From Neptunicella plasticusilytica (GTDB lineage Bacteria; Pseudomonadota; Gammaproteobacteria; Enterobacterales; Alteromonadaceae), in assembly GCF_047922965.1 (NCBI RefSeq), contig NZ_CP150481.1:744001-808000 (forward strand): 64,000 nt of DNA. Direction: 5' to 3'. This document shows positions 34,197-42,901 of the stretch, piece after piece; the first letter of the stretch is position 1, and every line of letters starts with the position of its first letter. The notes beneath the pieces are model-generated. The model was not told the DNA's origin. It ran no database searches and saw only the letters and a list, made by a program, of their open reading frames with translations. The position numbers were made by a program, and so were the translations under genes.

Positions 34197-35036
34197 ATGT
34201 CCGACCCAACTTACACCCCCCCCAAAGTCTGGTCATTTGACGCAGAAAATGGTGGCGAATTTGCCAGTATTAATCGGCCCACCGCCGGACCGCGTTTTGA
34301 CAAAGAATTGCCTCGAGGCAAACATCCTTTCCAGTTGCATTCTCTGGCAACGCCTAATGGGGTGAAAGTTTCTATTATGTTTGAGGAGTTGCTGGCAGCG
34401 GGTTTTAGTGATGCCGAATACGACGCCTACCCGATCAGGATCGGAGATGGCGACCAGTTTGGCAGTGGATTTGTCAACATTAACCCGAACTCTAAAATCC
34501 CGGCCTTGATCGACACGACCACGACCCCCGAAACGCGAATTTTCGAATCAGGCTCTATCCTGCTATATCTTGCGGACAAGTTTGACGCCTTTATTCCAGT
34601 TGATCATGCCGGCCGCACCGAGTGCCTGAACTGGTTATTCTGGCAAATGGGTAGCGCGCCGTTTTTAGGCGGCGGATTTGGGCACTTCTATAAGTACGCG
34701 CCGGAGAAATATCAGTATCCGATTGACCGTTACACCATGGAGGTAAAACGCCAACTGGATGTGCTGGATAAGCAGCTTGCCAATAATCAGTATATTGCCG
34801 GTGATAGCTATACCATTGCTGATATTGCAATCTGGTCCTGGTACGGCCAAGTCGCATTGAATAGAGCCTATGAAGCGGCGGAGTTTTTACAGGTGCATGA
34901 ATATAAAAACGTTTTACGCTGGGCCAACGATATTGATCAAAGACCTGCTGTGAAGCGAGGGGTGAAGGTTAATCGGACCTGGGGCGAAGAAGAAGAACAG
35001 GTACCTGAACGTCATCAGGCAGCTGATCTGGACTGA
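34197..35036 (+). CDS. yghU: YghU-type GSH-dependent disulfide reductase
   Basis: Glutathione-transferase-fold protein, 279 residues, of the Nu/YghU class. E. coli YghU is a disulfide-bond reductase acting on glutathione adducts. It opens TYTPPKVWSFDAENGGEFASINRPTAGPRF-like and has KHPFQLHSLATPNGVKVSIMFEELL at the thioredoxin-like domain, with Thr/Asn rather than Cys at the active edge. The conserved NPNSKIPALID and FESGSILLYLADK follow, then the helical domain with YTIADIAIWSW. The length agrees with YghU. AAGGAGA precedes the ATG. It stands alone with its own terminator. Probable role: thiol redox balance. Confidence 0.93.
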   Translation: MSDPTYTPPKVWSFDAENGGEFASINRPTAGPRFDKELPRGKHPFQLHSLATPNGVKVSIMFEELLAAGFSDAEYDAYPIRIGDGDQFGSGFVNINPNSKIPALIDTTTTPETRIFESGSILLYLADKFDAFIPVDHAGRTECLNWLFWQMGSAPFLGGGFGHFYKYAPEKYQYPIDRYTMEVKRQLDVLDKQLANNQYIAGDSYTIADIAIWSWYGQVALNRAYEAAEFLQVHEYKNVLRWANDIDQRPAVKRGVKVNRTWGEEEEQVPERHQAADLD

Positions 35037-35060
35037 TTCTGTAGCTCCGTTAATAAAGCC

Positions 35061-35087
35061 GCCACCTGCAATTCAGGTGGCTTTTTT
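35061..35087 (+). terminator. terminator after yghU, possibly bidirectional
   Basis: GCCACCTG-CAATT-CAGGTGGC (8-bp stem) followed by six T. It also lies close to the end of the convergent glycoside hydrolase gene; the A-rich left flank (AATAAA) could serve the other strand. Confidence 0.88.
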
Positions 35088-35101
35088 GTCGTTAACAGCC
35101 G

Positions 35102-36406
35102 CTATTTATTCACATAAAACGGAATATTGGCGTTGGCGACTTTATTATCCTCACTGCGGATCGTCACAAATAACCGGTACGCACCGGATTGGGCGGGAGC
35201 GGTAAAAGAGAGGTTGCCGTCACTATCCTGGCGATTGAATAGACCCGTTAAAGGTTCGGGACGTGCTTCCGGATCGCCACCTGCTTTAATATCGGTGCTT
35301 TCTGGCAGGATCTCCCAACTGACAGTTAATTTGTCATTGCCGTGATCAATAATATCTACCCTGGCCTGATTTTGGCTGTCTGGTTGCAGATGAATACTGT
35401 CAATCGCATGTTGTTCATTGATGCGGTAGTCATCGATGGATGGGGCGCGATTGGCTGGCCATTCTCCTGTCCACAAGTATTGTAGGCTGTCGACAATTTC
35501 ATTCGGGTAACCCTGTTCGGTAAATACGCCATACCAGGTTGGGGTGGTTTCCTGTTTTTGCCCCCATAAAAAAGCATAGGAGCCTAAGGCTCTTTGGGGC
35601 GCTCCCAGCACGCCACCTTGATAACGGCTGCGATAGGAAGCGGCTTTTTCGCTACTGGTTTGCTCTATCGGTACATCCCAGTCGGTTTTGGCGACTTCCC
35701 AGTGGCCGGTTGGTCCCCATTCAGTGACCGAATATGCACCCTTATAGCCATAATCCAGTAGTTGTTGCGGTAAGGCTTCGAGTCCGCCGTAGGTATTAAT
35801 ACTTAAATAATCGATGCTGGGAACCCGTTGCATAATCAGTTCGGTTTTGGCTTTATCAATACCGGCGGTAACCGTGGTAACCAGATGATTGGGATCCAGC
35901 TGTTTGATCATCTGGGCGATATCTTCGATGGCGTACCAGACATTGGTATTGGTATAGAACAAGTCGACTTCGTTGCCTATACCCCAAACTAGCAAGGCCG
36001 GATGATCTTTGTATTTGAGTACTTGCTGGCGAACCTGTTCTTTTTGCGCGGCGACCGCAGCGGCATCATCGTAATCAAAACCATGACGTTCATGCCCCAG
36101 CCGTAAACCCATCATCACGGTTAAACCGTTGGCCTGGGCACTATCCAGTACTTGCTGCGCGTTATCGGTACTCCAGGTACGCACTGAGTTGCCGCCAGAC
36201 GCTTTTAGCAGCGCCATATCGCCGCTGCCGCCACCGCCTTTAATAAAGTAGGGCTGATCGTTGCGATAAATTTGGTACTGGCCATTTTCCTGTACCAGAC
36301 GACTTTTAACCGGATGATCACTGTGTTGTTGGACTATCTGTTGTTGGCAGGCCGGTAGTAATAACAATGACAAACTGACCAGAAAGCTTCGCGAAATAAT
36401 AGGCAT
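35102..36406 (-). CDS. lipoprotein glycoside hydrolase, clan GH-A (GH2 TIM-barrel like)
   Basis: Exported 434-residue lipoprotein with a lipobox LLLLPAC (Cys20). Residues about 45-330 form a TIM barrel of the GH-A type. The acid/base Glu146 sits in GIGNEVD and the nucleophile Glu229 in SVTEWGP, at the ends of strands 4 and 7 as expected; VWGIGNE and the preceding YKDHPALL match the GH2 TIM-barrel profile. The last 90 residues form a beta domain. GH2-like sandwich domains before the barrel are missing, so it is a short form. Substrate unknown, probably a beta-linked glucan or mannan. A LacI-type operator-like sequence lies about 55 bases upstream, fitting sugar induction. Confidence 0.82.
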   Translation of the reverse strand: MPIISRSFLVSLSLLLLPACQQQIVQQHSDHPVKSRLVQENGQYQIYRNDQPYFIKGGGGSGDMALLKASGGNSVRTWSTDNAQQVLDSAQANGLTVMMGLRLGHERHGFDYDDAAAVAAQKEQVRQQVLKYKDHPALLVWGIGNEVDLFYTNTNVWYAIEDIAQMIKQLDPNHLVTTVTAGIDKAKTELIMQRVPSIDYLSINTYGGLEALPQQLLDYGYKGAYSVTEWGPTGHWEVAKTDWDVPIEQTSSEKAASYRSRYQGGVLGAPQRALGSYAFLWGQKQETTPTWYGVFTEQGYPNEIVDSLQYLWTGEWPANRAPSIDDYRINEQHAIDSIHLQPDSQNQARVDIIDHGNDKLTVSWEILPESTDIKAGGDPEARPEPLTGLFNRQDSDGNLSFTAPAQSGAYRLFVTIRSEDNKVANANIPFYVNK

Positions 36407-36429
36407 AAGTAGGTTATTCCTGCTGCAAA

Positions 36430-36472
36430 TAACAAATAGTTATTTGTTAAATATAAAATGATAGCGCTTACA
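36430..36472 (-). promoter_or_regulatory. inverted repeat and LacI-type operator-like site
   Basis: TAACAAATA-GT-TATTTGTTA (36430-36449) is a perfect 9-bp inverted repeat. TGATAGCGCTTACA (36459-36472) differs at two positions from the common LacI-family operator form TGTAAGCGCTTACA. Both lie 24-66 bases upstream of the glycoside hydrolase start. No LacI gene is in the window. Confidence 0.5.
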
Positions 36473-36601
36473 TTAGCTCGTAAGTGACTACCGATGCAAA
36501 ATATTTTCGAGTTCAACCAATTACCTGTTGACCTTAACCTAACTTGAGGTTTTAGCATTCATGGCAGATTTTCATGAATTCTTAACTGTAAAGGAAGACT
36601 T

Positions 36602-37066
36602 ATGTCACAACTTGCCAAGTACAACAGCAATAAAACCTTGGTGGAAACCTGGTTCAGCCGGTTTTGGGGCAATCCTGCTGATCTGTCGGTGATTGACGAT
36701 TTACTCGCTGATGAGGTGGTAGTGGATTACCCCAAGCGTTCGATGCTCAAAGGGCGTGATCAGGTGCGCCAGTTTATGCAGCATTTCCGCGCCGCCTATC
36801 CGGATCTGCATTTTTGGCCAGTGGGTGAATTGATTGCCGAAGGGGACTACGTGATTGGTCGCTGGGATGGTCTTGCCACTCACACTGGTGCTGCGTTTGA
36901 TGATCCTGTTGTCGGAGTGCCGCAAGCAAACTCCGGACTCAAATTACGCTTTACCGGGGGAACCATCCGCTTTCATATTGTGAATGGTAAAATTATTGAA
37001 GAGCGGGCCCGCGAACAGGCTCTCATGGTCATACCCTCGCTCGATTTCCGATATCAATGTCGCTAG
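36602..37066 (+). CDS. SnoaL/NTF2-like protein
   Basis: A 154-residue soluble protein with the NTF2/SnoaL cone fold. The pattern starts with a helix (ETWFSRFWGNPADLSVIDDLLADEVVVDYP), then KGRDQVRQFMQHFRAAYPDLHFWPVGELIAEGDYVIGRW, typical of ester cyclase or polyketide-cyclase-like families. It ends with strands around GGTIRFHIVNGKIIEERARE. It may be an enzyme or a ligand-binding protein; no partner gene is adjacent. AAGGAAG precedes the ATG. It lies divergent from the glycoside hydrolase gene and 300 bases before the dipeptide island; the only structure in that gap is the shared motif at 37229. Confidence 0.8.
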   Translation: MSQLAKYNSNKTLVETWFSRFWGNPADLSVIDDLLADEVVVDYPKRSMLKGRDQVRQFMQHFRAAYPDLHFWPVGELIAEGDYVIGRWDGLATHTGAAFDDPVVGVPQANSGLKLRFTGGTIRFHIVNGKIIEERAREQALMVIPSLDFRYQCR

Positions 37067-37228
37067 CAGTGGTGAATATGAAAAATAAATAGCCTCTAGT
37101 TGCCAAGATACATTTGCTTACTATTGCTATGGACAAGCTTGGCTATTTTTCTTCTAGCGGGTTTTCTGTTCTGTTTAAGCTTCCATTAAATTATTAGCTG
37201 ACTAAAAATAATTTAATTCAGCCTTATT

Positions 37229-37275
37229 TTAAAAAAAGACTGTACAGTGAAAAAATGTGTGGTTAAAGTGTAAGC
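37229..37275 (+). promoter_or_regulatory. island regulon motif, copy 1 (TonB receptor)
   Basis: An A/T-rich run is followed by CTGTACAG (37240-37247), a 13-base spacer and GGTTAAAGTGTAAGCAG (37261). The same two elements, with nearly the same spacing, precede the amidohydrolase gene (42765) and the M19 dipeptidase gene (46635). GTGTAA could serve as the -10 region; CTGTACAG is then about 30 bases further upstream, a common place for a GntR-type dimer. Confidence 0.7.
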
Positions 37276-37368
37276 AGAATTGTCAGAATTTGTACGACCT
37301 TTTTGGCCATTGGCATTCTCGATAATAGGCATTCCATCTAAAACTAAAAAAATTCAAGGGGAATAATT

Positions 37369-39615
37369 GTGTCAGAGCATACGAATAAATATTGGTTGTT
37401 AGCGGCGATGTCAGCTGTCGTCTTGCCTCTAAGTTCCATGACCTACGCGGCGGAAGATAGCGCTGAAGATCCGGACGCCGAAAAGTTTGAGCAAATCACT
37501 GTGACGTCGTCGAGAAGGATTCAGACCATTCAGGATGTACCCGCCTCGGTAACGGCAGTAAATCCCGAATCATTTCTTAATACCGGATTGAGCTCGATAG
37601 GCGATATTATTGATTATACCGCCGGTTTCAATATTGATCGCGGCAATGGTCAACGAGGACGAGGTTCGATTGCAGCCCGTGGTGTCAGTCAAACCGGTTC
37701 AACTGCTGTGACAGCCATCTATGTAGATGATGTGCCTATGACCAGTAATAGCGGCTTTGCCGAAGGCGGCACATTGTTTTTTGACGGATTGCTGGGTGAT
37801 GTTGAACGGGTTGAGTTAATTAAGGGACCTCAAGGTACCTTATTTGGTGCCACAGCGATTAGTGGAGCCATCCGTTATATCAGTAAAGAACCTGCACTGT
37901 TTGATTCACGCGGCAGCATTACCGCAGATATTTCGACTATCAAGGACGGCGGCGTTAACAAACAGTATCGTGGTTTTTACAGTTTCCCCATCGTTGAAGA
38001 TAAGCTGGGACTGACGTTGTCAGGATTCTCCTCGGATGATGCAGGATATGTGGATCAGGTTGATCCGGCTACGGGGGAAGTGTTGCGCGAAGACGCCAAT
38101 GACTCGGAGAACTATGGTTATTCTGCTGACCTGTTTTATGAAGCATCCGAAGATTTAAGTTTCAGAATCAAGGGGCTCAAGCAAAAGTCTTCCTTTGGCA
38201 TGGGATCGGCAGTCAGAATTGCCTCGCTGGATAAAGATGAAGCTTATGGCAAGCTCAAAGGTGACGATTCTTTTGGTAGCGACGAGATGGAAAATACCAT
38301 GCTATCGGCCAGTATGACCTATGAGTTTAGCGGTGCGACTCTGGATGTGACCACCAGCGATGTTGAATACGAGGTTGTGCGCAGTGTTGACTACACCCAG
38401 ATTTACGGCCCCTATCTGGATCTGTTGGCAGGCAATCCTCCCGGTACCACGACTTCGGCACCCGTCACCTACGATATTTATTCGGAAAAGCAGGTGCATG
38501 AAGCGCGCTTGACCTCAAAAAATAACGACAAGTTTGAGTGGATTGCGGGTTTATATGCCGCTGATGAGTCGACCAATAACCAGCAATCATTAATCGGATT
38601 GCCAACCAATATTGTCGGTTTGATTGCATCCTTTCCCAGTGAATATGAAGAGGTTGCGGCTTTTGGTAACCTGACCTATTACGTGACGCCCGAGTTTGAC
38701 GTGACGGCCGGTGTGCGTTTAGCCAAAACTGAACTAGCATTACGCTTTATTCAGGATGGCCTGTTGCTACAAACGTCTGATGAGCAACTGGAAACCGCCA
38801 AGGCAGATATTCAAACCTATTTGCTGACCACCCGTTACCGACCCAACAAAGACACGTCTTTTTATGCTCGTATCGCCAGCGGCTATCGTCCGGCGTCGTC
38901 GAACTTATCATTGATTGATCCGGTAACGGGCGTACTGCTATCGCAACCAACAATAGAACAGGACGACATGTGGAGTTATGAGGTCGGGGTAAAAGGCGAT
39001 ATGGATAATCGCTGGTTTAGCTATGACACCAGTTTATGGTACATCACCTGGGATAATTTCCAGTCGCAAGTTTATTTTAACGGCTTGGGTACCGAAGGTA
39101 ATGCTAAAGACGGTGTGACGGCTTACGGTTTTGAAGGCGCATTTACCATTAATCCCGGTAATGGCTTTAGTGTGACGACGTCAGTGGCGTATTCACGTAG
39201 TACTCTAAATGAGGATGAGCCACAACTATATGGACTAAAAGGTGCTGATTTAGCCGGTGTACCCAGATGGCGGGCGACATCCGTTGGCCGTTATGATTTT
39301 GAATTAGCTAATGGAACCGATGCCTGGGTTGGTGGAGGTTTCCGTTATACCGGTAGTTCGCCCTCCAGTTTTGTTAACGGCGATGAGACTAACCCGCTGG
39401 TCAATATTGATAGTGATAAGATATTGATGGTTGATCTGAATGCGGGGCTTGAATGGGAAAGTATCCAGCTTAATTTCTATATCAATAACCTGCTTAACAA
39501 AGAAGCTTATAGCGGCTATACCGCCAGAGCAGTGCCGGGAACGGACACTTTCAATATAACGGGGATTCCGCTGCAACCCAGAACAGTAGGTGCCAGTCTG
39601 ACTTATTCATTTTAA
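37369..39615 (+). CDS. TonB-dependent receptor of the dipeptide/D-amino-acid island
   Basis: Outer-membrane transporter, 748 residues, starting at GTG after AAGGGGAAT. Signal peptide about 1-28 (ending MTYAA), TonB-box region (EQITVTSSRR), plug domain (IAARGVSQTGSTAVTAIYVDDVPM, VERVELIKGPQGTLFGATAISGAIRYISK) and barrel ending in LTYSF. The plug resembles FecA/siderophore-like receptors in general form, but no iron genes are near. It leads a forward unit with the DUF1611 and YkvI-type genes and shares an upstream motif with the peptide-processing genes further on, so its cargo is more likely a peptide or cell-wall fragment. Confidence 0.93.
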   Translation: MSEHTNKYWLLAAMSAVVLPLSSMTYAAEDSAEDPDAEKFEQITVTSSRRIQTIQDVPASVTAVNPESFLNTGLSSIGDIIDYTAGFNIDRGNGQRGRGSIAARGVSQTGSTAVTAIYVDDVPMTSNSGFAEGGTLFFDGLLGDVERVELIKGPQGTLFGATAISGAIRYISKEPALFDSRGSITADISTIKDGGVNKQYRGFYSFPIVEDKLGLTLSGFSSDDAGYVDQVDPATGEVLREDANDSENYGYSADLFYEASEDLSFRIKGLKQKSSFGMGSAVRIASLDKDEAYGKLKGDDSFGSDEMENTMLSASMTYEFSGATLDVTTSDVEYEVVRSVDYTQIYGPYLDLLAGNPPGTTTSAPVTYDIYSEKQVHEARLTSKNNDKFEWIAGLYAADESTNNQQSLIGLPTNIVGLIASFPSEYEEVAAFGNLTYYVTPEFDVTAGVRLAKTELALRFIQDGLLLQTSDEQLETAKADIQTYLLTTRYRPNKDTSFYARIASGYRPASSNLSLIDPVTGVLLSQPTIEQDDMWSYEVGVKGDMDNRWFSYDTSLWYITWDNFQSQVYFNGLGTEGNAKDGVTAYGFEGAFTINPGNGFSVTTSVAYSRSTLNEDEPQLYGLKGADLAGVPRWRATSVGRYDFELANGTDAWVGGGFRYTGSSPSSFVNGDETNPLVNIDSDKILMVDLNAGLEWESIQLNFYINNLLNKEAYSGYTARAVPGTDTFNITGIPLQPRTVGASLTYSF

Positions 39616-39699
39616 CTCGATTGGAAAGTCCCATCGCCGGGCCGGGTAACAACGGCCTGTGCATGGAGACGGGTGTTTTCGATAGTTCATTTTTCGACT

Positions 39700-39730
39700 C
39701 GTTGCGTTTTGCCCACAACAAAATGCAACG
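39700..39730 (+). other. intercistronic hairpin before the DUF1611 gene
   Basis: CGTTGCGTTTTG pairs with CAAAATGCAACG over 12 positions (one G-T wobble) around a seven-base loop. It lies between the receptor and the DUF1611 gene, 21 bases before the latter's ATG. It may attenuate read-through from the highly expressed receptor or protect the mRNA. Confidence 0.5.
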
Positions 39731-39751
39731 GCTCCGGCAGAGAATGTGTAT

Positions 39752-40777
39752 ATGAATCAAGTTACAACAATTAAATTATCTCCTCCCTATCTTATTTTCC
39801 TTGGTGATGTGGCCGATTTAATGAGCGCCAAAACGGGAGCCGGATTAGTGCAATGGTGCCCCGACATGGTAGTGGGCCAGTATCGCACCAGTGATACCGG
39901 AGTGGATTTGGGAGTCCCCGATTTAAATATTGAACAAGCTGTAGAGGCAGGCGCCAAAAGTCTGGTGATAGGAGTCGCTCTGGTAGGCGGCGCAATGAGC
40001 CAACAGTGGGCACCGTTATTGAATAAGGCGGCATTGGCCGGTTTGGATATTGTCAGTGGATTGCATACCGATTTAGCCGATATTCCCGGTTTAGCTGATT
40101 CTGCCAAACAAGCCGGGGTGAAATTAATCAATGTACGCAGAGCACCCGCTACTTTACCTATCGGCAATGGCCGCAAGCGGTCGGGTAAAAGGGTATTAAT
40201 GGTTGGCACCGACTGTGCGGTAGGCAAGAAATACTCAGCGTTGGCCTTATCAAAAGCCATGAACGAGCGGGGTATGGCGGCGACGTTTCGGGCCACAGGC
40301 CAAACCGGATTGATGATCGCCGGTAGCGGTATTCCGGTCGATTCGGTGATTGCTGATTTTATCAGTGGCGCCGCCGAAGTGATTTCACCGGATAATCGTG
40401 ATGACCACTGGGACATTATCGAAGGTCAGGGCTCGCTGTTTAACCCTTCTTATTCCGGTGTCAGTCTAGGACTGCTGCATGGTTCACAACCTGATGCTAT
40501 TGTGGTTTGCCACGACGCCAGCCGCGAATTTGTCAGCTCTTGTGCTGACTATCGATTGCCGTCGGTCAAGCAATGTATTCAGTTAAATTTGGACTGCGCA
40601 CGTATTACTAATCCGGATGTTGTGTGTATCGGTGTCTGTGTCAATACGTCAAAGTTAACAGTAGAAGCAAGGCAAGCCTATTTACAACAGCTATCGGAAG
40701 AGCTTGAGCTACCCTGCATTGATCCGATACTTGATGGTTGTAATGCCCTGGTGGATAAAATACTCACGCTGAATTAA
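39752..40777 (+). CDS. dgcN: DUF1611 / DgcN-type protein (candidate D-glutamate N-acetyltransferase)
   Basis: A 341-residue cytosolic protein of the DUF1611 family: a Rossmann-like N-terminal domain (about 10-125) and a P-loop-type C-terminal domain with VLMVGTDCAVGKKYSALAL (Walker-A-like) and WDIIEGQGSLFNPSYSGVS. DgcN of marine bacteria belongs to this family and acetylates D-glutamate, the product then being racemised by DgcA. No typical DgcA is adjacent here; the enolase-superfamily gene 9 kb downstream looks more like a dipeptide epimerase, so the symbol is given with caution. Start at ATG; a GTG two codons earlier is an alternative. It follows the TonB receptor and precedes the permease in one probable transcript. 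Confidence 0.75.
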   Translation: MNQVTTIKLSPPYLIFLGDVADLMSAKTGAGLVQWCPDMVVGQYRTSDTGVDLGVPDLNIEQAVEAGAKSLVIGVALVGGAMSQQWAPLLNKAALAGLDIVSGLHTDLADIPGLADSAKQAGVKLINVRRAPATLPIGNGRKRSGKRVLMVGTDCAVGKKYSALALSKAMNERGMAATFRATGQTGLMIAGSGIPVDSVIADFISGAAEVISPDNRDDHWDIIEGQGSLFNPSYSGVSLGLLHGSQPDAIVVCHDASREFVSSCADYRLPSVKQCIQLNLDCARITNPDVVCIGVCVNTSKLTVEARQAYLQQLSEELELPCIDPILDGCNALVDKILTLN

Positions 40778-40782
40778 CGCCA

Positions 40783-40818
40783 TTAGCCGTGTTGTATGTA
40801 ACAATCAACACGCCCTAA
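40783..40818. repeat. end-to-end remnant of the 268-bp structured repeat
   Basis: The right part ATCAACACGCCCTAA (40804-40818) is identical to 15 bases of the right end of copy B (59239-59253). The left part TTAGCCGTGTTG resembles the left end. Together they pair (CGTGTTG/CAACACG, TTAG/CTAA) around an 11-base loop, as if the interior had been lost. It lies between the DUF1611 and permease genes. Confidence 0.55.
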
Positions 40819-40830
40819 ACAGGAGTCAAC

Positions 40831-41940
40831 ATGGCCAAAGCCGGATTAGGTCTACTCAACGCAAATCATCTTGTTCGCCGCTACCTGGTTCCCGGTTTGG
40901 TCTTCCAGTCGGTGATTGTAGGCGGGGGTTATGGCACCGGGCGCGAAATAGCCGAGTTTTTTCTGATCCATGGTCCTTTAGGTGGATTACTGGGGATGGC
41001 CGTTGCCTGTATTGCCTGGGGTTTGGTGCTGGCCGTGGCGTTTGAATTTGCACGCCTGACCAAAAGTTATAACTACCGTACTTTTTTCCGCCAATTGTTA
41101 GGCCGGGCATGGCCGTTGTTTGAAATTATCTATTTGCTGATTGCCTTGCTGGTGCTGGCTGTGCTGGGTTCTGCGGCAGCCGAAATGGTTTCGGCTGCGC
41201 TGGGCATACCGGGCATTATCGGTACCTTTGTGTTGTTGATTACCGTGGGTAGTCTGGCTTATTTTGGCAGCAAGGCGATTGAAGGTGTGCTGGCTTTCTG
41301 GTCGCTATTACTTTATCTGGTCTATGCGATTTTTCTGGTGTGGGCATTAAATGTGTTTGGTGACGATATTTCCGCAGCGTTGGCCAGCGAGGAGATTATC
41401 GGCGCCTGGCATCTCGACGGCTTGCGCTACGCGGCTTATAACCTCAATGCATTGGCAGCGGTGTTGTTCGTATTACCTCACTTGCAAACCCGACAGGAGG
41501 CTATCAGTTCGGGATTGTTGGCGGGGGTGATCGGTATTGTACCCGGCGTTTTTGTGTTTATTGCTATGCTGGCCCAGTATCCGCAAATTATTGAAGTGCC
41601 GGTACCAATAACGTCGTTGTTGCAGGGATTGAACGCCGTGTGGTTCTTTATTGTGTTTCAGATCATCCTGTTCGGCACCTTTATTGAGACGGGGGCGGGG
41701 ATTATTCACGCCATCAACGAGCGGGTCGCCAGCGTGTTTATCGAACGGCAACAACCTTTCCCCAACAGCTTACGTTTTGGCCTCGCGGTAGGTATTTTGG
41801 CAATTGCGGTATTCCTGGCTGACAGCGTGGGTATTATCGGCCTGATTGCACAGGGGTATGGCATGCTGTCCTACGCTTTTATCGCGATAGTGATTGTGCC
41901 GTTACTGACGTTGGGGCTGTACCGGATTATCAGAAGCTAG
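40831..41940 (+). CDS. YkvI-type inner-membrane transporter
   Basis: Integral membrane protein, 369 residues with about ten membrane segments. The first is marked by VFQSVIVGGGYGTGREIAEFFL, a motif of the YkvI group within the LeuT-fold/APC superfamily. A second conserved element is LNALAAVLFVLPHLQTRQEA. Substrate unproved; position between the DUF1611 gene and the peptide enzymes suggests uptake of an amino acid (perhaps D-glutamate) or a dipeptide. GGAG lies six bases before the ATG. The end is convergent with the GntR gene 26 bases away. Confidence 0.82.
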   Translation: MAKAGLGLLNANHLVRRYLVPGLVFQSVIVGGGYGTGREIAEFFLIHGPLGGLLGMAVACIAWGLVLAVAFEFARLTKSYNYRTFFRQLLGRAWPLFEIIYLLIALLVLAVLGSAAAEMVSAALGIPGIIGTFVLLITVGSLAYFGSKAIEGVLAFWSLLLYLVYAIFLVWALNVFGDDISAALASEEIIGAWHLDGLRYAAYNLNALAAVLFVLPHLQTRQEAISSGLLAGVIGIVPGVFVFIAMLAQYPQIIEVPVPITSLLQGLNAVWFFIVFQIILFGTFIETGAGIIHAINERVASVFIERQQPFPNSLRFGLAVGILAIAVFLADSVGIIGLIAQGYGMLSYAFIAIVIVPLLTLGLYRIIRS

Positions 41941-41966
41941 ACTGATATTCCGGTGCGCGCTAGGGA

Positions 41967-42653
41967 TTAGACCAGCAAGTCCTGAGTGTAGAATTGCTCG
42001 TGGGAGAAGATTGCATTCAAAATGCGCTCTTCGGTTTGTAAAATCATCTCCTGAACTACCGAGTAGATTTTTTTCGGTTCGTCACTTTTGATTACGTCCA
42101 GAATAATGCTTTGTTGCTTGCTGGAATAGGGAAACGACTTTTTGGTTTTCACATACAGCCAATATATACGCATGGCAGTGTCTTCCAACTGACGGGCCCA
42201 GTCATCCACCAGTGGATAACCGGCTGGTGTGCACAGAGCCAGGTTAAGCTGTTTGTTGGTCTTGAGTATCTCCAGCGCTGACAGGTCATCTTTGATCGGT
42301 AACGAATTCTGGATCTTCTCGTGCAACGCGTTAATGTGATCAAAGTCTACTTTAGCACCTGATAACGAGATAATTTCGGGTAGCAGGATTTTACGTAAGG
42401 TAAAGTTTTGCTTTATTTCCAGCAAGGTCAATGGTGCAACTTGCGTTACCCGCGGAGACAGCGATACCAGAAATTGCTGGGCAATCAGCCTTTCAATCAA
42501 GTTCCTTGCCACGGTCCGGCTGATGCCAAACATATCGCTTAATATATTTTCGGACACTTTCTGACTGGGTGTAAGCTTTTGCGTCACAATCGCGTCCATA
42601 ACGATATCGTATGCATCAATAGCATCATTGCTTTTTGTAGCTCCCTTGGCCAT
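41967..42653 (-). CDS. GntR/FCD-family regulator of the island
   Basis: Transcription regulator, 228 residues. Winged helix at about 10-75 (IVTQKLTPSQKVSENILSDMFGISRTVARNLIERLIAQQFL), then the all-helical FCD effector domain (about 85-215) that in this family binds organic or amino acids, often through a metal. It sits inside the island, divergent from the amidohydrolase gene, so it is the best candidate to bind the CTGTACAG-containing motif repeated three times upstream of the island's operons. FCD regulators recognise palindromes of the form TNGTNNNACNA, with which that core is compatible. The effector is likely a D-amino acid or dipeptide, by inference. Confidence 0.88.
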   Translation of the reverse strand: MAKGATKSNDAIDAYDIVMDAIVTQKLTPSQKVSENILSDMFGISRTVARNLIERLIAQQFLVSLSPRVTQVAPLTLLEIKQNFTLRKILLPEIISLSGAKVDFDHINALHEKIQNSLPIKDDLSALEILKTNKQLNLALCTPAGYPLVDDWARQLEDTAMRIYWLYVKTKKSFPYSSKQQSIILDVIKSDEPKKIYSVVQEMILQTEERILNAIFSHEQFYTQDLLV

Positions 42654-42751
42654 TGGCTCTCCTCAAATTTTGGCAATGTGTATTTTGTAACCCACTCATT
42701 CGCAATATACAAGAGGTAAAATCGGCATAAAATCAAATTAAGACTGTTTTA

Positions 42752-42803
42752 TTTTAAAAAATGGCTGTACAAATGCGATCTGTTGTGATTAAAGTATAAC
42801 CAG
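42752..42803 (+). promoter_or_regulatory. island regulon motif, copy 2 (amidohydrolase unit)
   Basis: TTTTAAAAAATGGCTGTACAA, with CTGTACAA at 42765-42772, then 14 bases and GATTAAAGTATAACCAG (42787). It nearly repeats the copy before the M19 gene. TATAAC (42795-42800) is a good -10 candidate; no good -35 is seen, which fits activator dependence or control by an overlapping repressor. It lies between the divergent GntR gene and the amidohydrolase. Confidence 0.72.
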
Positions 42804-42901
42804 TTCAGATAAAACATGGTTTATTTCAGATGAGCCAAACGGGTCATTTAACTCAGTAATATCACTGCCTGGTTGTATCGGCAGGTTTTAATGGTGAACA
42901 A

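Noticed and set aside
39787..40416. 209-codon open frame antisense to the DUF1611 gene
   Set aside because: Same reasoning: the sense frame has a clear P-loop-type motif and operon position, the antisense product resembles nothing.
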